Of a stretch of 64,000 nucleotides of DNA, positions 1 through 8,184 are shown piece by piece (the stretch's first letter is position 1; each line of letters begins with the position of its first letter). Source of the stretch: an uncultured Acetatifactor sp. (GTDB lineage Bacteria > Bacillota > Clostridia > Lachnospirales > Lachnospiraceae); the NCBI GenBank assembly GCA_910583845.1, contig CAJUAB010000023.1:14524-78523 (forward strand), written 5' to 3'. The translations under genes and the position numbers were made by a program. Under the pieces are notes generated by a model, which saw nothing but the letters and a program-made list of their open reading frames with translations, ran no database searches and was not told the origin of the DNA.

Positions 1-449
1 GTCTGTACGGGAAATTGACTGCTCTGGGCGGTGAGACCGTCGTGGAGGCGCTGGAGATGCTGCGGCAGGGAGCGCTCATTCCCAGAAAGCAGACGGAGGA
101 GGAGAGCTGCTATGCTCCGCTTATCACCAAGGAGATGGGCAGGATTGATTTTTCCGGGGACGCTTTCTCCATAGAAAGGCTGATTCATGGTATGAATCCC
201 TGGCCCAGTGCTTATACTTCTTATCAGGGAAAGCAGTTAAAGATCTGGGAGGCCCTGGCCCGGGAGGAAGAAGGGTCGGTTCCGGAGCCGGGGATCATCG
301 TTTCCGTGGGCAGGCAGGACTTCACAGTGGCAACAGGGCGTGGGCTTTTGCAGGTGCTGGAAGTGCAGCTGGCGGGTAAGAAGCGTATGAGCGCCCGGGA
401 TTTTCTGCTGGGTATGCGCCTGACGCCGGGCGAAAAGCTGGGCCAGTGA
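1..449 (+). CDS. fmt: Methionyl-tRNA formyltransferase, C-terminal part
   Basis: This is the 3' end of a gene that starts before the window; the reading frame is open from base 3. The roughly 148 visible residues match the C-terminal, tRNA-contacting domain of Fmt, which formylates initiator Met-tRNA in the cytoplasm. Recognisable stretches are APLITKEMGRIDF, the hydrophobic IHGMNPWPSAYT and the end region LLGMRLTPGEKL. The catalytic formyl-transfer domain lies outside. The following rsmB gene supports the call, because fmt and rsmB are commonly neighbours. The stop codon lies inside the first copy of a 30-bp tandem repeat. Confidence 0.92.
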   Translation, partial: LYGKLTALGGETVVEALEMLRQGALIPRKQTEEESCYAPLITKEMGRIDFSGDAFSIERLIHGMNPWPSAYTSYQGKQLKIWEALAREEEGSVPEPGIIVSVGRQDFTVATGRGLLQVLEVQLAGKKRMSARDFLLGMRLTPGEKLGQ

Positions 450-530
450 GTCCGAGGGGGATAAAAGCCGGGCCAGTGAGTCCGAGGCGGATAAAAACCG
501 GGCCAGTGAGTCTGGAGCGGATAAGCCCGC
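431..530. repeat. 30-bp tandem repeat over the fmt stop codon
   Basis: Three full copies start at 441, 471 and 501 with exact 30-bp spacing, preceded by a partial copy at 431-440. The core is GGCCAGTGAGTCCGAGG. The first copy contains the last fmt codons and the TGA; because 30 is a multiple of three, each later copy repeats the same Gly-Gln-stop triplets in the fmt frame. Confidence 0.9.
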
Positions 531-553
531 GAAGCTGAAACAGGAGGATGGAT

Positions 554-1249
554 ATGTTTTACTGGGACCCCACTTATATTTTGGTTATTATAGGATTGGT
601 AATCAGTCTTGCCGCCAGCGGCATGGTCAATTCCGCTATGAAAAAATACCACAGAGTGCAAAACAGCACGGGGTTCACCGGCGCGGAATGCGCCCGGCGG
701 ATCTTGGACAACGAGGGGCTCTACCATGTGCAGGTGGAAGATCTGGGCAGTGCCGGCGGAGACCATTTTGACCCGTCGGCCAACGCGGTGCGTCTCTCTC
801 ACCAGAATTATTGTGGCAGAACCATCACGGCTATGGGAGTGGCGGCCCATGAGTGCGGTCATGCCATACAGCATGCCCAGGGATACACGCCTATCAGGAT
901 CAGGACGGCGCTGGTACCGGTGGTAAACATCGGCAGCAATGCCAGCATGCCCCTGATTCTTCTGGGAGTCATTCTGAGCTGGAATCAGACGCTGATCCAG
1001 CTGGGAATCATCGCTTTTGCCCTCACCGTGGTATTTCAGCTGGCTACACTGCCGGTGGAATTCAACGCTTCCCGCAGGGCTCTGGAACGTCTGGAGCATT
1101 ATGGCATAGTCACGGCTCAGGAGAACAGGGGCTGTAAAAAGGTGCTGGGCGCCGCCGCTATGACCTATGTGGCGGGTACGCTGGCGGCGGTGCTGCAACT
1201 GCTGCGTCTGGTTCTGCTTTTTGGCGGCAGCAGGCGCAGGGATGATTAG
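554..1249 (+). CDS. Membrane zinc metallopeptidase, YugP-like (Zn_peptidase_2 family)
   Basis: A protein of about 231 residues with a hydrophobic N-terminal helix, the zinc motif HECGH at residues 99-103, a candidate third ligand Glu near residue 169 (LPVEFNASRRA), and hydrophobic segments around 125-165 and at the C-terminus. This pattern fits the neutral zinc metallopeptidase family typified by B. subtilis YugP; the substrate is unknown. The AGGAGG at 542-547 abuts an ATG at 548, which is too close, whereas the in-frame ATG at 554 has 6-nt spacing and is preferred. It lies between fmt and rsmB, a common Clostridia arrangement, and is probably cotranscribed. Confidence 0.85.
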   Translation: MFYWDPTYILVIIGLVISLAASGMVNSAMKKYHRVQNSTGFTGAECARRILDNEGLYHVQVEDLGSAGGDHFDPSANAVRLSHQNYCGRTITAMGVAAHECGHAIQHAQGYTPIRIRTALVPVVNIGSNASMPLILLGVILSWNQTLIQLGIIAFALTVVFQLATLPVEFNASRRALERLEHYGIVTAQENRGCKKVLGAAAMTYVAGTLAAVLQLLRLVLLFGGSRRRDD

Positions 1250-1268
1250 TACAAAAGGGAAGAGGACC

Positions 1269-2567
1269 ATGGCGGAGAATGTGCGGGAAATTGTGCTGGA
1301 TACCCTGCTGGAGATGGAACGCGGCAAGGTGTATTCCAATCAGGTGATCAAGGCTGTGTTGGACAAATATGACTATCTTGACGGCCAGGAGAAACGGTTT
1401 ATCAAACGCCTGGCCGAAGGCTGTGTGGAGCGCAGAATTGAGCTCGATTATCTACTGGACCGCTACTCCAGCGTGTCTGTTTCCAAAATGAAACCGTTGA
1501 TCCGATGCCTTATGCGTATGAGTGTCTACCAGATTCTGTATATGGACAGTGTGCCGGACAGCGCCGCCTGTAATGAGGCGGTGAAGCTGGCGGGCAGGCG
1601 CAGGTTCACCAATCTGAAAGGTTTTGTGAACGGTGTGCTGCGGAAGATCATCTCCCAGAAAGACAGTCTTCCTCTGCCGGACCCGGAGAAGGAGCCTTTG
1701 CGTTATCTGTCCGTGCGGTACTCCATGCCGGAGTGGATCGTGGAGATGTGGCTGGCGGAATACGGAGAGAAACAGACAGGAGAACTGCTTGAGCAGCTTC
1801 TGGCGGTACATCCGGTGACCGTTCGTTTCGCCTCCGGTGTGGCAGATCAGCAGCGGCAGGAGTATATCCGGCGTTGGCAACAGAGTCAGGTACGGGTGAC
1901 GCAGTCGGAATATCTGGATTATGCCTGTTATCTGGAAGGGGTTCAGGGCGTGACGGGATTGGCGGGGTATGAGGAAGGCGCCTTCGCGGTGCAGGATGTC
2001 AGTTCCATGCTCTGTGTGGAAGCGGCGGGTCTTCGGGAGGGAGACCGGGTTATGGACGTGTGCGCCGCCCCCGGCGGCAAGGCCCTGCTGGCGGCCCAGA
2101 AAGCGGCTCATGTGTTGGCCAGGGACGTGTCGGAACACAAACTGCTGAGAATCCGGGAAAACGCCTGCCGTATGGGACTGGAGGAAAAACTGGAACTGGA
2201 GCTCTGGGACGCGTGCCGGGCGGACGAGGCCAAGACGGGGAGCGCGGATGTGGTCTTTATGGACGTGCCCTGCTCCGGTCTGGGTGTTCTGGGCAAAAAG
2301 AGGGACATCAAGTATCATGTGACGCCGGAGAGCCTGGAGGAACTGGTCCGGCTGCAGCGCCGGATCGTACAGGGCAGCTGGCAATATGTAAAGCCAGGCG
2401 GCGTGCTGATGTACAGCACCTGCACCATCAACAGGCGGGAGAACGAGGAAAACTGCGGCTGGATCTGTGAGAATTTCCCCTTTGTCCTGGAAGAGAGCAA
2501 ACAGTTGCTCCCAAGACAGGCCCATATGGACGGCTTTTTTTATGCAAGATTACGCCGGAAGGAATAA
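1269..2567 (+). CDS. rsmB: 16S rRNA (cytosine-967-C5)-methyltransferase RsmB
   Basis: About 432 residues. An N-terminal NusB-like RNA-binding domain (roughly 1-145) precedes a SAM-dependent methyltransferase. The SAM-binding loop DVCAAPGGK, the DVPCSG motif with Cys335 and the YSTCT motif with catalytic Cys385 are all present, which is the two-cysteine signature of m5C RNA methyltransferases. The frame is open further upstream, but the ATG at 1269 follows a GGGAAGAGG sequence and gives the expected family start; an alternative ATG is at 1242. It starts 19 bp after the zinc peptidase stop and belongs to the same operon. Confidence 0.93.
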   Translation: MAENVREIVLDTLLEMERGKVYSNQVIKAVLDKYDYLDGQEKRFIKRLAEGCVERRIELDYLLDRYSSVSVSKMKPLIRCLMRMSVYQILYMDSVPDSAACNEAVKLAGRRRFTNLKGFVNGVLRKIISQKDSLPLPDPEKEPLRYLSVRYSMPEWIVEMWLAEYGEKQTGELLEQLLAVHPVTVRFASGVADQQRQEYIRRWQQSQVRVTQSEYLDYACYLEGVQGVTGLAGYEEGAFAVQDVSSMLCVEAAGLREGDRVMDVCAAPGGKALLAAQKAAHVLARDVSEHKLLRIRENACRMGLEEKLELELWDACRADEAKTGSADVVFMDVPCSGLGVLGKKRDIKYHVTPESLEELVRLQRRIVQGSWQYVKPGGVLMYSTCTINRRENEENCGWICENFPFVLEESKQLLPRQAHMDGFFYARLRRKE

Positions 2568-2590
2568 ACGGAACCCCAAAACAGAAAACG

Positions 2591-2692
2591 GCATGATCCC
2601 GGAGAGTACACAGCATCAAGGCAGGACGCCGGAAGCGGCATGGCTTGATGCACGGGGAAGTGTACTGCGAGGGAGCATGCGGAACTTAAATA
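2591..2692. repeat. Nested inverted repeat with CGGAACTTAAATA tail before rlmN
   Basis: Three nested helices can be drawn: GCATG (2591-2595) with CATGC (2676-2680), AGTACAC (2605-2611) with GTGTACT (2660-2666), and GCATCAAGGC (2613-2622) with GGCTTGATGC (2642-2651, one mismatch). The unit CGCCGGAAGCGGC at 2627-2639 and the tail at 2671-2692 recur before murD (25061-25127, tail 21 of 22 identical). The last 13 bases also occur before sigE (32366-32378). Confidence 0.75.
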
Positions 2693-2711
2693 ACGAAGGG
2701 ATGTCACGGAG

Positions 2712-3764
2712 ATGTGGGAGAATCAGTACGGAAAAAAGGATATCAAATCGATGACGCTCCCACAGTTACAGGAGGAGCTGGCCGCCATGGGGGAGAAATC
2801 CTTCCGGGCCGGGCAGCTCTTCCAGTGGATGCATCAGAAGCTGGTCAGGGACTATGACAGCATGACCAATCTTCCCGGGGAACTGCGCGGCAGGCTGGCA
2901 GAGGGCTATGCCTGCTCATGTCTGCGGCAGGTCCGGGTGCAGGAGTCCAGGGTGGACGGCACAAAAAAGTTTCTCTTTGCCCTGGAGGACGGCCATGTGG
3001 TGGAGAGCGTCTGGATGCGTTACAGGCATGGCAACAGCGTGTGCGTCTCATCCCAGGTCGGCTGCCGGATGGGATGCCGGTTCTGCGCCTCTACCCTGGG
3101 GGGACTGGTGCGGGGACTTTTGCCCGGGGAGATGCTGGATCAGATCTATGCCATCAGCCTGCTCACCGGGGAGAGGGTATCGAATGTGGTGGTCATGGGC
3201 ACCGGGGAGCCTCTGGATAATTATGACAGTCTGCTGCAGTTTCTGCGGATTCTCACCGATGAGAAAGGTCTGCATATCAGCGCCAGGAATATTACGGTTT
3301 CCACCTGCGGCCTGGTGCCGGAGATGAGGAGGCTGGCGGAGGAGAAGCTGCCAATCACGCTGGCCCTGTCCCTTCATGCCGCCACCGATGAGAAGCGTAG
3401 AAGCCTGATGCCCGTTGCCAATCGCTACAGCATAGCGCAGCTGATGGAGGCCTGCGGATATTACTTTGCCCGGACCGGAAGACGGATCACATTCGAGTAC
3501 AGCCTGGTGGGCGGCGTCAACGATACCCGAGAGGATGCCCGTCTGCTGGCGGGACTGGCGGGGCCTCTTAACTGCCATGTGAATCTGATCCCGGTAAACC
3601 CTGTCAGGGAGCGGGAATATGTGCAGTCCGACGCGGGTCGGATACAGGCCTTCAAAAATTTGCTTGAAAAAAATGGAATTAATGTTACTATAAGAAGGGA
3701 AATGGGGAGGGACATCGACGGTGCCTGCGGGCAGCTGAGACGATCCTACATGCAGGAGGAATAG
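2712..3764 (+). CDS. rlmN: 23S rRNA (adenine-2503-C2)/tRNA methyltransferase RlmN
   Basis: 350 residues, a normal length for the family. It is a radical SAM enzyme that methylates A2503 of 23S rRNA and A37 of some tRNAs. The cluster-binding Cys118, Cys122 and Cys125 (CRMGCRFC) and the C-terminal acceptor Cys339 (GACGQL) are present, as are the GTGEPLDNYD and SLHAATDEKRRSLMP motifs. The ATG at 2712 gives the usual N-terminus (KDIKSMTLPQLQEEL) but has only a weak ribosome binding site. It is followed by the PP2C gene after 2 bp, the conserved rlmN-stp-prkC order. Confidence 0.95.
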   Translation: MWENQYGKKDIKSMTLPQLQEELAAMGEKSFRAGQLFQWMHQKLVRDYDSMTNLPGELRGRLAEGYACSCLRQVRVQESRVDGTKKFLFALEDGHVVESVWMRYRHGNSVCVSSQVGCRMGCRFCASTLGGLVRGLLPGEMLDQIYAISLLTGERVSNVVVMGTGEPLDNYDSLLQFLRILTDEKGLHISARNITVSTCGLVPEMRRLAEEKLPITLALSLHAATDEKRRSLMPVANRYSIAQLMEACGYYFARTGRRITFEYSLVGGVNDTREDARLLAGLAGPLNCHVNLIPVNPVREREYVQSDAGRIQAFKNLLEKNGINVTIRREMGRDIDGACGQLRRSYMQEE

Positions 3765-3766
3765 AC

Positions 3767-4516
3767 GTGCTAAAGACGTTTTCAATCACCGATATTGGCA
3801 GAAAGCGAAAACTGAATCAGGACTATGTGTTCACCTCGGAACGGGCCATCGGGAATCTTCCCAATCTGTTCATCGTGGCGGACGGCATGGGGGGACATAA
3901 GGCCGGGGAGTACGCGTCAAAATATACGGTGGAGACCATCTGTAACTATGTGGAGCGGTCTCCGGAGAAGGACCCCATATTGATTCTGGAAAAGGCGATT
4001 GAGACAGCCAATACCCATATCCGCAGAAGAGCCAGCGAGGATGTGAGCCTGGAGGGAATGGGCACAACCGTGGTGGCGGCTACCTGTCTGGAGCGGCAGC
4101 TGCAGGTTGCCAATGTCGGGGACAGCAGGCTCTATGTGGTAAATGAGGGTATCCGGCAGATCACCAGGGACCATTCCCTGGTGGAGGAGATGGTGCGGAT
4201 CGGGGGGATCGACAGAGAAGCCGCCCGCAATCATCCGGATAAGAATATCATTACCAGGGCCGTAGGAGCAAACGATACCGTGGAAGTGGATTTTTTTACT
4301 GTGGAACTGACGGAGGGAGACATTGTGCTGCTGTGTTCGGACGGCCTGACCAATATGCTGGAGGATGAGGAGATCCGGGAGATACTGGGAGGACGCGGAG
4401 AATTGTCCGATAAGGCCCGAAGGCTCATAGAGAATGCCAACGCCCACGGCGGCAAGGATAATATCGCCGTGGTTCTCATCGAGCCCCAGCACCAGAAGGA
4501 CGGATTGGTGTCATAA
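3767..4516 (+). CDS. PP2C-type serine/threonine phosphatase (Stp/PrpC)
   Basis: 249 residues with the full metal-dependent phosphatase fold: an early Asp in LNQDYV, VADGMGGHKAGEYAS, GMGTTVVAA, NVGDSRLY, the ITRDHSLVEEM segment, LLCSDGLTNML and GGKDNIAVVLI. These carry the metal-binding aspartates of PP2C enzymes. It should dephosphorylate targets of the adjacent PASTA kinase in the cytoplasm. The start is GTG with AGGAGGA six bases upstream. It is two bases after rlmN and 38 bp before the kinase, so kinase and phosphatase are made together. Confidence 0.94.
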   Translation: MLKTFSITDIGRKRKLNQDYVFTSERAIGNLPNLFIVADGMGGHKAGEYASKYTVETICNYVERSPEKDPILILEKAIETANTHIRRRASEDVSLEGMGTTVVAATCLERQLQVANVGDSRLYVVNEGIRQITRDHSLVEEMVRIGGIDREAARNHPDKNIITRAVGANDTVEVDFFTVELTEGDIVLLCSDGLTNMLEDEEIREILGGRGELSDKARRLIENANAHGGKDNIAVVLIEPQHQKDGLVS

Positions 4517-4554
4517 GCGGATTGGTATAGAGTAGTGAGAACGGAGATAGAAGC

Positions 4555-6693
4555 ATGGTAAAAATAGGGATGATGATAGGCGACCGCTATGAGATACTGG
4601 AGAAGATCGGTACCGGCGGCATGTCCGATGTATATAAGGCGAAATGTCATAAACTCAACCGATATGTGGCTGTAAAGGTTTTGAAGCAGGAATTCAGTGA
4701 AAACGAAAACTTTGTCTCCAAATTCCGGATCGAAGCCCAGGCGGCGGCGAGTCTGATGCATCCCAACATTGTCAATGTGTATGATGTGGGAGCGGAGAAT
4801 GATATATATTATATCGTCATGGAGCTGGTGGAGGGTATTACGCTGAAAAAATATATCGAGCGGAAGGCCAGACTGTCTTACAAGGAAGCCGTCAGCATTG
4901 CCATTCAGGTGAGCATGGGAATCGAAGCAGCCCACAACAACCATATCATTCACAGGGACATCAAACCCCAGAATATCATTATTTCCCGGGAAGGCAAGGT
5001 GAAAGTGACGGATTTTGGCATTGCCAAAGCGGCCACCAGTAACACCATCACCTCCAATGTCATGGGCTCCGTTCATTACACCTCTCCGGAGCAGGCCAGA
5101 GGCGGTTACAGCGATGAGAAGAGCGATATCTATTCCCTGGGAATAACGCTGTTTGAAATGTTGACGGGGCGTGTGCCCTTCAACGGGGAGACCACCGTCG
5201 CCATAGCCATCAAACACATTCAGGAGGAGATGGCATCCCCCAAGGAATTTGTGCCGGAAATACCCGGCAGTGTGGAGGCCATTGTACTGAAATGCTGTCA
5301 GAAATCTCCGGACAGGCGTTATCAGAATATGGCGGAGGTGATTGCGGATCTGAAACAGTCTCTGATCAGTCCGGATGAGGACTTTGTGGTGGCAAGGGAT
5401 ATGGACGAAGAGGCCAGCACCCGGACCATCTCCGAAGCGGAGATGGTCCAGATCAAGAGAAAGGCCCAGCATCAGGATGCCTATGAGGAACAGATGCGCC
5501 TGAGCTCCCAGTATACCCGCCCCCCTCAGCCTCAGGACGAAGAGTATGACGGGGATGATGAGTACTACGAGGAGGACGAATATGACGGCGGGGACAGCCG
5601 GATGGAAAAAGTGACCGTGGTACTGGCCGTGCTGGCCGGGGTGGTCATTTGTGCGGTAATTCTGGTGCTGGTGGGCAGAATATTCGGCGTTATGAATGAG
5701 GACGATATCGGCAGTAAGATTGACCCCACCGCGGAAGAGAGCAGCGGCGTGATGAGGCCGGAGTCAACCGCGCCGCCGGAAAGTGAGACGGGCAGCGTGC
5801 TCACCGTGCAGATGACGGACGTGCTGGGCTGGAACGTGGAGGACGCCAAGAAGGAGATTGTGCGGATTGGCCTGATTCCGGAAGTGAACGCGGTGGAATC
5901 CGAGACCTATGAGAAAAATACGGTGATTACCACGGACATCCAGGCAGGTGATGAGGTACAGATCAATACCGTGGTGGTGCTGACTGTCAGTGCCGGAACG
6001 GAGGCGGTGACGGTGCCGGGGGTGACGGGACTGACCTATGAGGAGGCCTACAACAAGATTACCGCGGAAGGCCTTCTGGTAAACCGGCTGGAAAGCTATT
6101 CCGCCACGGTGGAAAAGGGAAAGGTGATCGGCCAGGCTCCGCTGGAAGGCGAGTCCGCAGTCAGGGGCTCGGCGGTGAACCTCAATGTGAGTCTGGGACT
6201 GGAGGGCAATAAAGTGGCCATGCCTAATCTCATCGGTTATGATCAGATTGAGGCTGAGGAATGGATACACGAGAATGGCATGATCTTGCAGTCCATTGGA
6301 GAGGAGTACAGCGATATCATCGCCAAAGACCTGGTCTGCTACCAGAATTTCTCCGTCGGAACCCCTCTGGACCCGGGAACGCCCATTGTGTTCAGCATCA
6401 GCCTGGGCAAGAACCCGGCCAGCGGTATCACCTATAAATGTAATGCGACCATAGCGGCTCCCGATATCAGTGAGGCACCGGATTATGTCTCCGGCAGCGA
6501 TGTGCATGTCGTTCTGGCCACGGATGACGGAAAAGTGCTGATGGATGTGATTACAGGCACTTTCCCCCAGACAGTGAATGTATACGGGCTTACTTCCCAG
6601 TGGGGAACCATCACGCTTACCTACACGGCGACGGTGGACGGTGTGCCCCAGAGCAAATCTGTGGAGCGGAGGATAGAATTTGAGCAGGAGTAG
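4555..6693 (+). CDS. prkC: PASTA-domain Ser/Thr protein kinase (PrkC/Stk1)
   Basis: 712 residues. The kinase domain (about 12-275) has the glycine loop IGTGGMSDVY, Lys41 in VAVKVL, HRD at 133-135, DFG starting at 153 and an SPEQARG activation segment. An acidic Tyr/Asp-rich juxtamembrane stretch (about 325-345) is followed by a transmembrane helix near 353-375. Three PASTA repeats (roughly 418-485, 486-555, 556-625) and an extra beta-rich tail lie outside. PASTA domains bind uncrosslinked peptidoglycan or muropeptides, so the kinase senses cell-wall state. The last codons start a 44-bp tandem repeat. Confidence 0.95.
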   Translation: MVKIGMMIGDRYEILEKIGTGGMSDVYKAKCHKLNRYVAVKVLKQEFSENENFVSKFRIEAQAAASLMHPNIVNVYDVGAENDIYYIVMELVEGITLKKYIERKARLSYKEAVSIAIQVSMGIEAAHNNHIIHRDIKPQNIIISREGKVKVTDFGIAKAATSNTITSNVMGSVHYTSPEQARGGYSDEKSDIYSLGITLFEMLTGRVPFNGETTVAIAIKHIQEEMASPKEFVPEIPGSVEAIVLKCCQKSPDRRYQNMAEVIADLKQSLISPDEDFVVARDMDEEASTRTISEAEMVQIKRKAQHQDAYEEQMRLSSQYTRPPQPQDEEYDGDDEYYEEDEYDGGDSRMEKVTVVLAVLAGVVICAVILVLVGRIFGVMNEDDIGSKIDPTAEESSGVMRPESTAPPESETGSVLTVQMTDVLGWNVEDAKKEIVRIGLIPEVNAVESETYEKNTVITTDIQAGDEVQINTVVVLTVSAGTEAVTVPGVTGLTYEEAYNKITAEGLLVNRLESYSATVEKGKVIGQAPLEGESAVRGSAVNLNVSLGLEGNKVAMPNLIGYDQIEAEEWIHENGMILQSIGEEYSDIIAKDLVCYQNFSVGTPLDPGTPIVFSISLGKNPASGITYKCNATIAAPDISEAPDYVSGSDVHVVLATDDGKVLMDVITGTFPQTVNVYGLTSQWGTITLTYTATVDGVPQSKSVERRIEFEQE

Positions 6694-6957
6694 GAAGGGT
6701 TTTGGCGGAGCGAAGGACAGAACATGAGCAGGAACAGGAAGGGTTTTGGCGGAGTGAAGGACAGAATATGAGCAGGAACAGGAAGGGTTTTGACGGAGCG
6801 AAGGACAGAACATGAGCAGGAACAGGAAGGGTTTTGGCGGAGTGAAGGGCAGAACATGAGCAGGAACAGGAAGGGTTTTGACGGAGCGAAGGACAGAACA
6901 GGAACAGGAAGGGTTTTGGCGGAGTGAAGAACAGAATATGAGCAGGAACAGGAAGGT
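6682..6957. repeat. 44-bp tandem repeat array between prkC and rsgA
   Basis: Copies begin at 6682, 6726, 6770, 6814, 6858, then one with a 6-bp deletion, and a last partial copy at 6940. The unit contains GAGCAGGAACAGGAAGG followed by GTTTTGGCGGAG. The first copy encodes the last residues and stop of the kinase gene. The AGGAAGG in the last copy serves as the ribosome binding site of rsgA. Confidence 0.93.
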
Positions 6958-6966
6958 TTTTTGTTG

Positions 6967-7851
6967 ATGCGAGGAAAAATCATAAAGGGGATTGGGGGAT
7001 TTTATTATGTGCATGTGCCCGGGCAGGGGATTTACGAGTGCAGGGCCAAAGGGATTTTCCGCAGAGAGCAGGTTAAGCCCCTGGTGGGGGATGACGTGGA
7101 GATTGACCCGCTCAGTGAGGCGGAGAGGACGGGCAATATCCGTGCCCTTTTGCCCAGGTCCAGCCAGTTGATCCGCCCCGCCGTGGCCAATGTGGACCAG
7201 GCGCTGGTCATTTTCGCGGTCACCCATCCCCAGCCCAACTTCAATCTGCTGGATCGTTTTCTGGTTATGATGAGGCAGCAGGGGCTTCCCTGCATCGTAT
7301 GTCTGAACAAAGCGGATCTGGACAGGGACGGGAAGGGGCAGGCTTACGCGGATATCTACAGGGATTGCGGTTACACTTCTCTGACAGTCAGCGCTGCCGA
7401 AAAGCAGGGCATAGACTGTCTGAAGGAACTGCTGAAAGGCCGGACCACCACGGTGGCGGGGCCCAGCGGTGTGGGCAAATCCTCTCTGGTGAACTGCCTG
7501 CAATCAGACACGGTCATGGAGACCGGCGAGATCAGCGGGAAGATTGAGAGAGGCAAGCATACTACCAGGCACAGCGAGCTCATCGCCCTGGATGAGAATA
7601 CTTATATTCTGGATACGCCGGGTTTCAGTTCGCTGGGGCTGTTTGATCTGGAGAAGGAACAGCTGGCGGCATACTATCCGGAATTCCAGGACTATGGCAG
7701 GTCCTGCCGCTTTGGGGGCTGTACCCATACCGCGGAGCCAGACTGCGCTGTCAAACAGGCGCTGGAGCAGGGACAGATCAGCACCTTGCGGTATGAGAAT
7801 TATTGCCAGCTGTTTGAGGAATTGAAGATGAAAAAGCCTGTCTACAGGTAA
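6967..7851 (+). CDS. rsgA: Ribosome small-subunit-dependent GTPase RsgA
   Basis: About 295 residues. An N-terminal OB fold (MRGKIIKGIGGFYYV) is followed by a circularly permuted GTPase: NKADL (G4) first, then GPSGVGKSSLVN (G1), GKHTTRHSE (G2) and DTPGFSS (G3). A C-terminal zinc region has Cys/His in CRFGGCTHTAEPDC. It matures the 30S subunit. Possible starts are TTG 6961, TTG 6964 and ATG 6967; ATG 6967 gives the standard N-terminus. Its AGGAAGG is supplied by the last unit of the upstream array. In related genomes rpe and a thiamine pyrophosphokinase gene often follow; here the inserted island begins instead. Confidence 0.94.
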   Translation: MRGKIIKGIGGFYYVHVPGQGIYECRAKGIFRREQVKPLVGDDVEIDPLSEAERTGNIRALLPRSSQLIRPAVANVDQALVIFAVTHPQPNFNLLDRFLVMMRQQGLPCIVCLNKADLDRDGKGQAYADIYRDCGYTSLTVSAAEKQGIDCLKELLKGRTTTVAGPSGVGKSSLVNCLQSDTVMETGEISGKIERGKHTTRHSELIALDENTYILDTPGFSSLGLFDLEKEQLAAYYPEFQDYGRSCRFGGCTHTAEPDCAVKQALEQGQISTLRYENYCQLFEELKMKKPVYR

Positions 7852-7897
7852 GCAGCAGAGATTATCATGGGGACATACCTCAAAGCATATAATGCAA

Positions 7898-7917
7898 AAT
7901 TGGTACGTGATTGGTAC
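7898..7917. repeat. Possible left-end copy of an island-flanking direct repeat
   Basis: AATTGGTACGTGATTGGTAC contains two TGGTAC units 12 bp apart. A similar 20-mer with two TGGTGC units at the same spacing lies just after the broken integrase (16196-16215); 15 of 20 bases agree. They may be recombinase arm-binding sites or island ends. This is inference. Confidence 0.35.
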
Positions 7918-7988
7918 ATTGAAGTGGAACTGGAAACTGTTGGGTTGAGCCTTAATACCGAGGGAAAATAAAAATTTTATTATATGTG

Positions 7989-8016
7989 TTGTAATTAAGG
8001 AAAAGTAGTGTATACT
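7989..8016 (+). promoter_or_regulatory. Sigma-A promoter for the type III antitoxin RNA
   Basis: TTGTAA (7989-7994) and TATACT (8011-8016) with a 16-bp spacer. It lies just upstream of the two 38-nt repeats, where a type III toxin-antitoxin promoter is expected. Confidence 0.7.
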
Positions 8017-8022
8017 AAAGAT

Positions 8023-8130
8023 AGTAGGTGATGCACAGCCTTATAAATGAGCGAGTTATAAGTGGGTGATGCACAGCCCATAAGTGAGCGAGTTAGCAGG
8101 AGGCAGGGACTATTTGAGTCTCTGCCTTTT
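8023..8130 (+). ncRNA. Type III antitoxin RNA (ToxI-like), two repeats plus terminator
   Basis: Two direct repeats of about 38 nt start at 8027 and 8065. They share GGTGATGCACAGCC and TGAGCGAGTTA, and are followed by an intrinsic terminator at 8102-8130 and then by a ToxN/AbiQ-like toxin gene. Promoter, short tandem repeats, terminator and toxin in this order define type III systems (ToxIN, AbiQ, CptIN), in which each repeat folds into a pseudoknot that binds the toxin. The repeat sequence matches none that I can recall. Confidence 0.75.
8102..8130 (+). terminator. Intrinsic terminator between antitoxin RNA and toxin
   Basis: GGCAGGGACT (8102-8111), loop ATTTG, AGTCTCTGCC (8117-8126), then TTTT. 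The stem has 10 pairs including one G-U. In type III systems this leaky terminator sets the ratio of antitoxin RNA to toxin mRNA. Confidence 0.8.
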
Positions 8131-8184
8131 CTGTCAGATAAACGGTGGCTAAAGTATGCGGTTGTTTGTAAACAATGGAGTTTT

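Noticed and set aside
224..1339. Long reverse-strand frame opposite fmt and the zinc peptidase
   Set aside because: It is antisense to clear genes, with His/Gln/Pro-rich, low-complexity composition typical of shadow frames in GC-rich DNA.
6682..6957. CRISPR-like regular repeat array
   Set aside because: Units are contiguous with no unique spacers between them and no cas genes are present.
5764..7503. Long reverse-strand frame over the PASTA kinase, repeat array and rsgA
   Set aside because: Its middle is only the translated 44-bp repeat and both ends are antisense to conserved genes.
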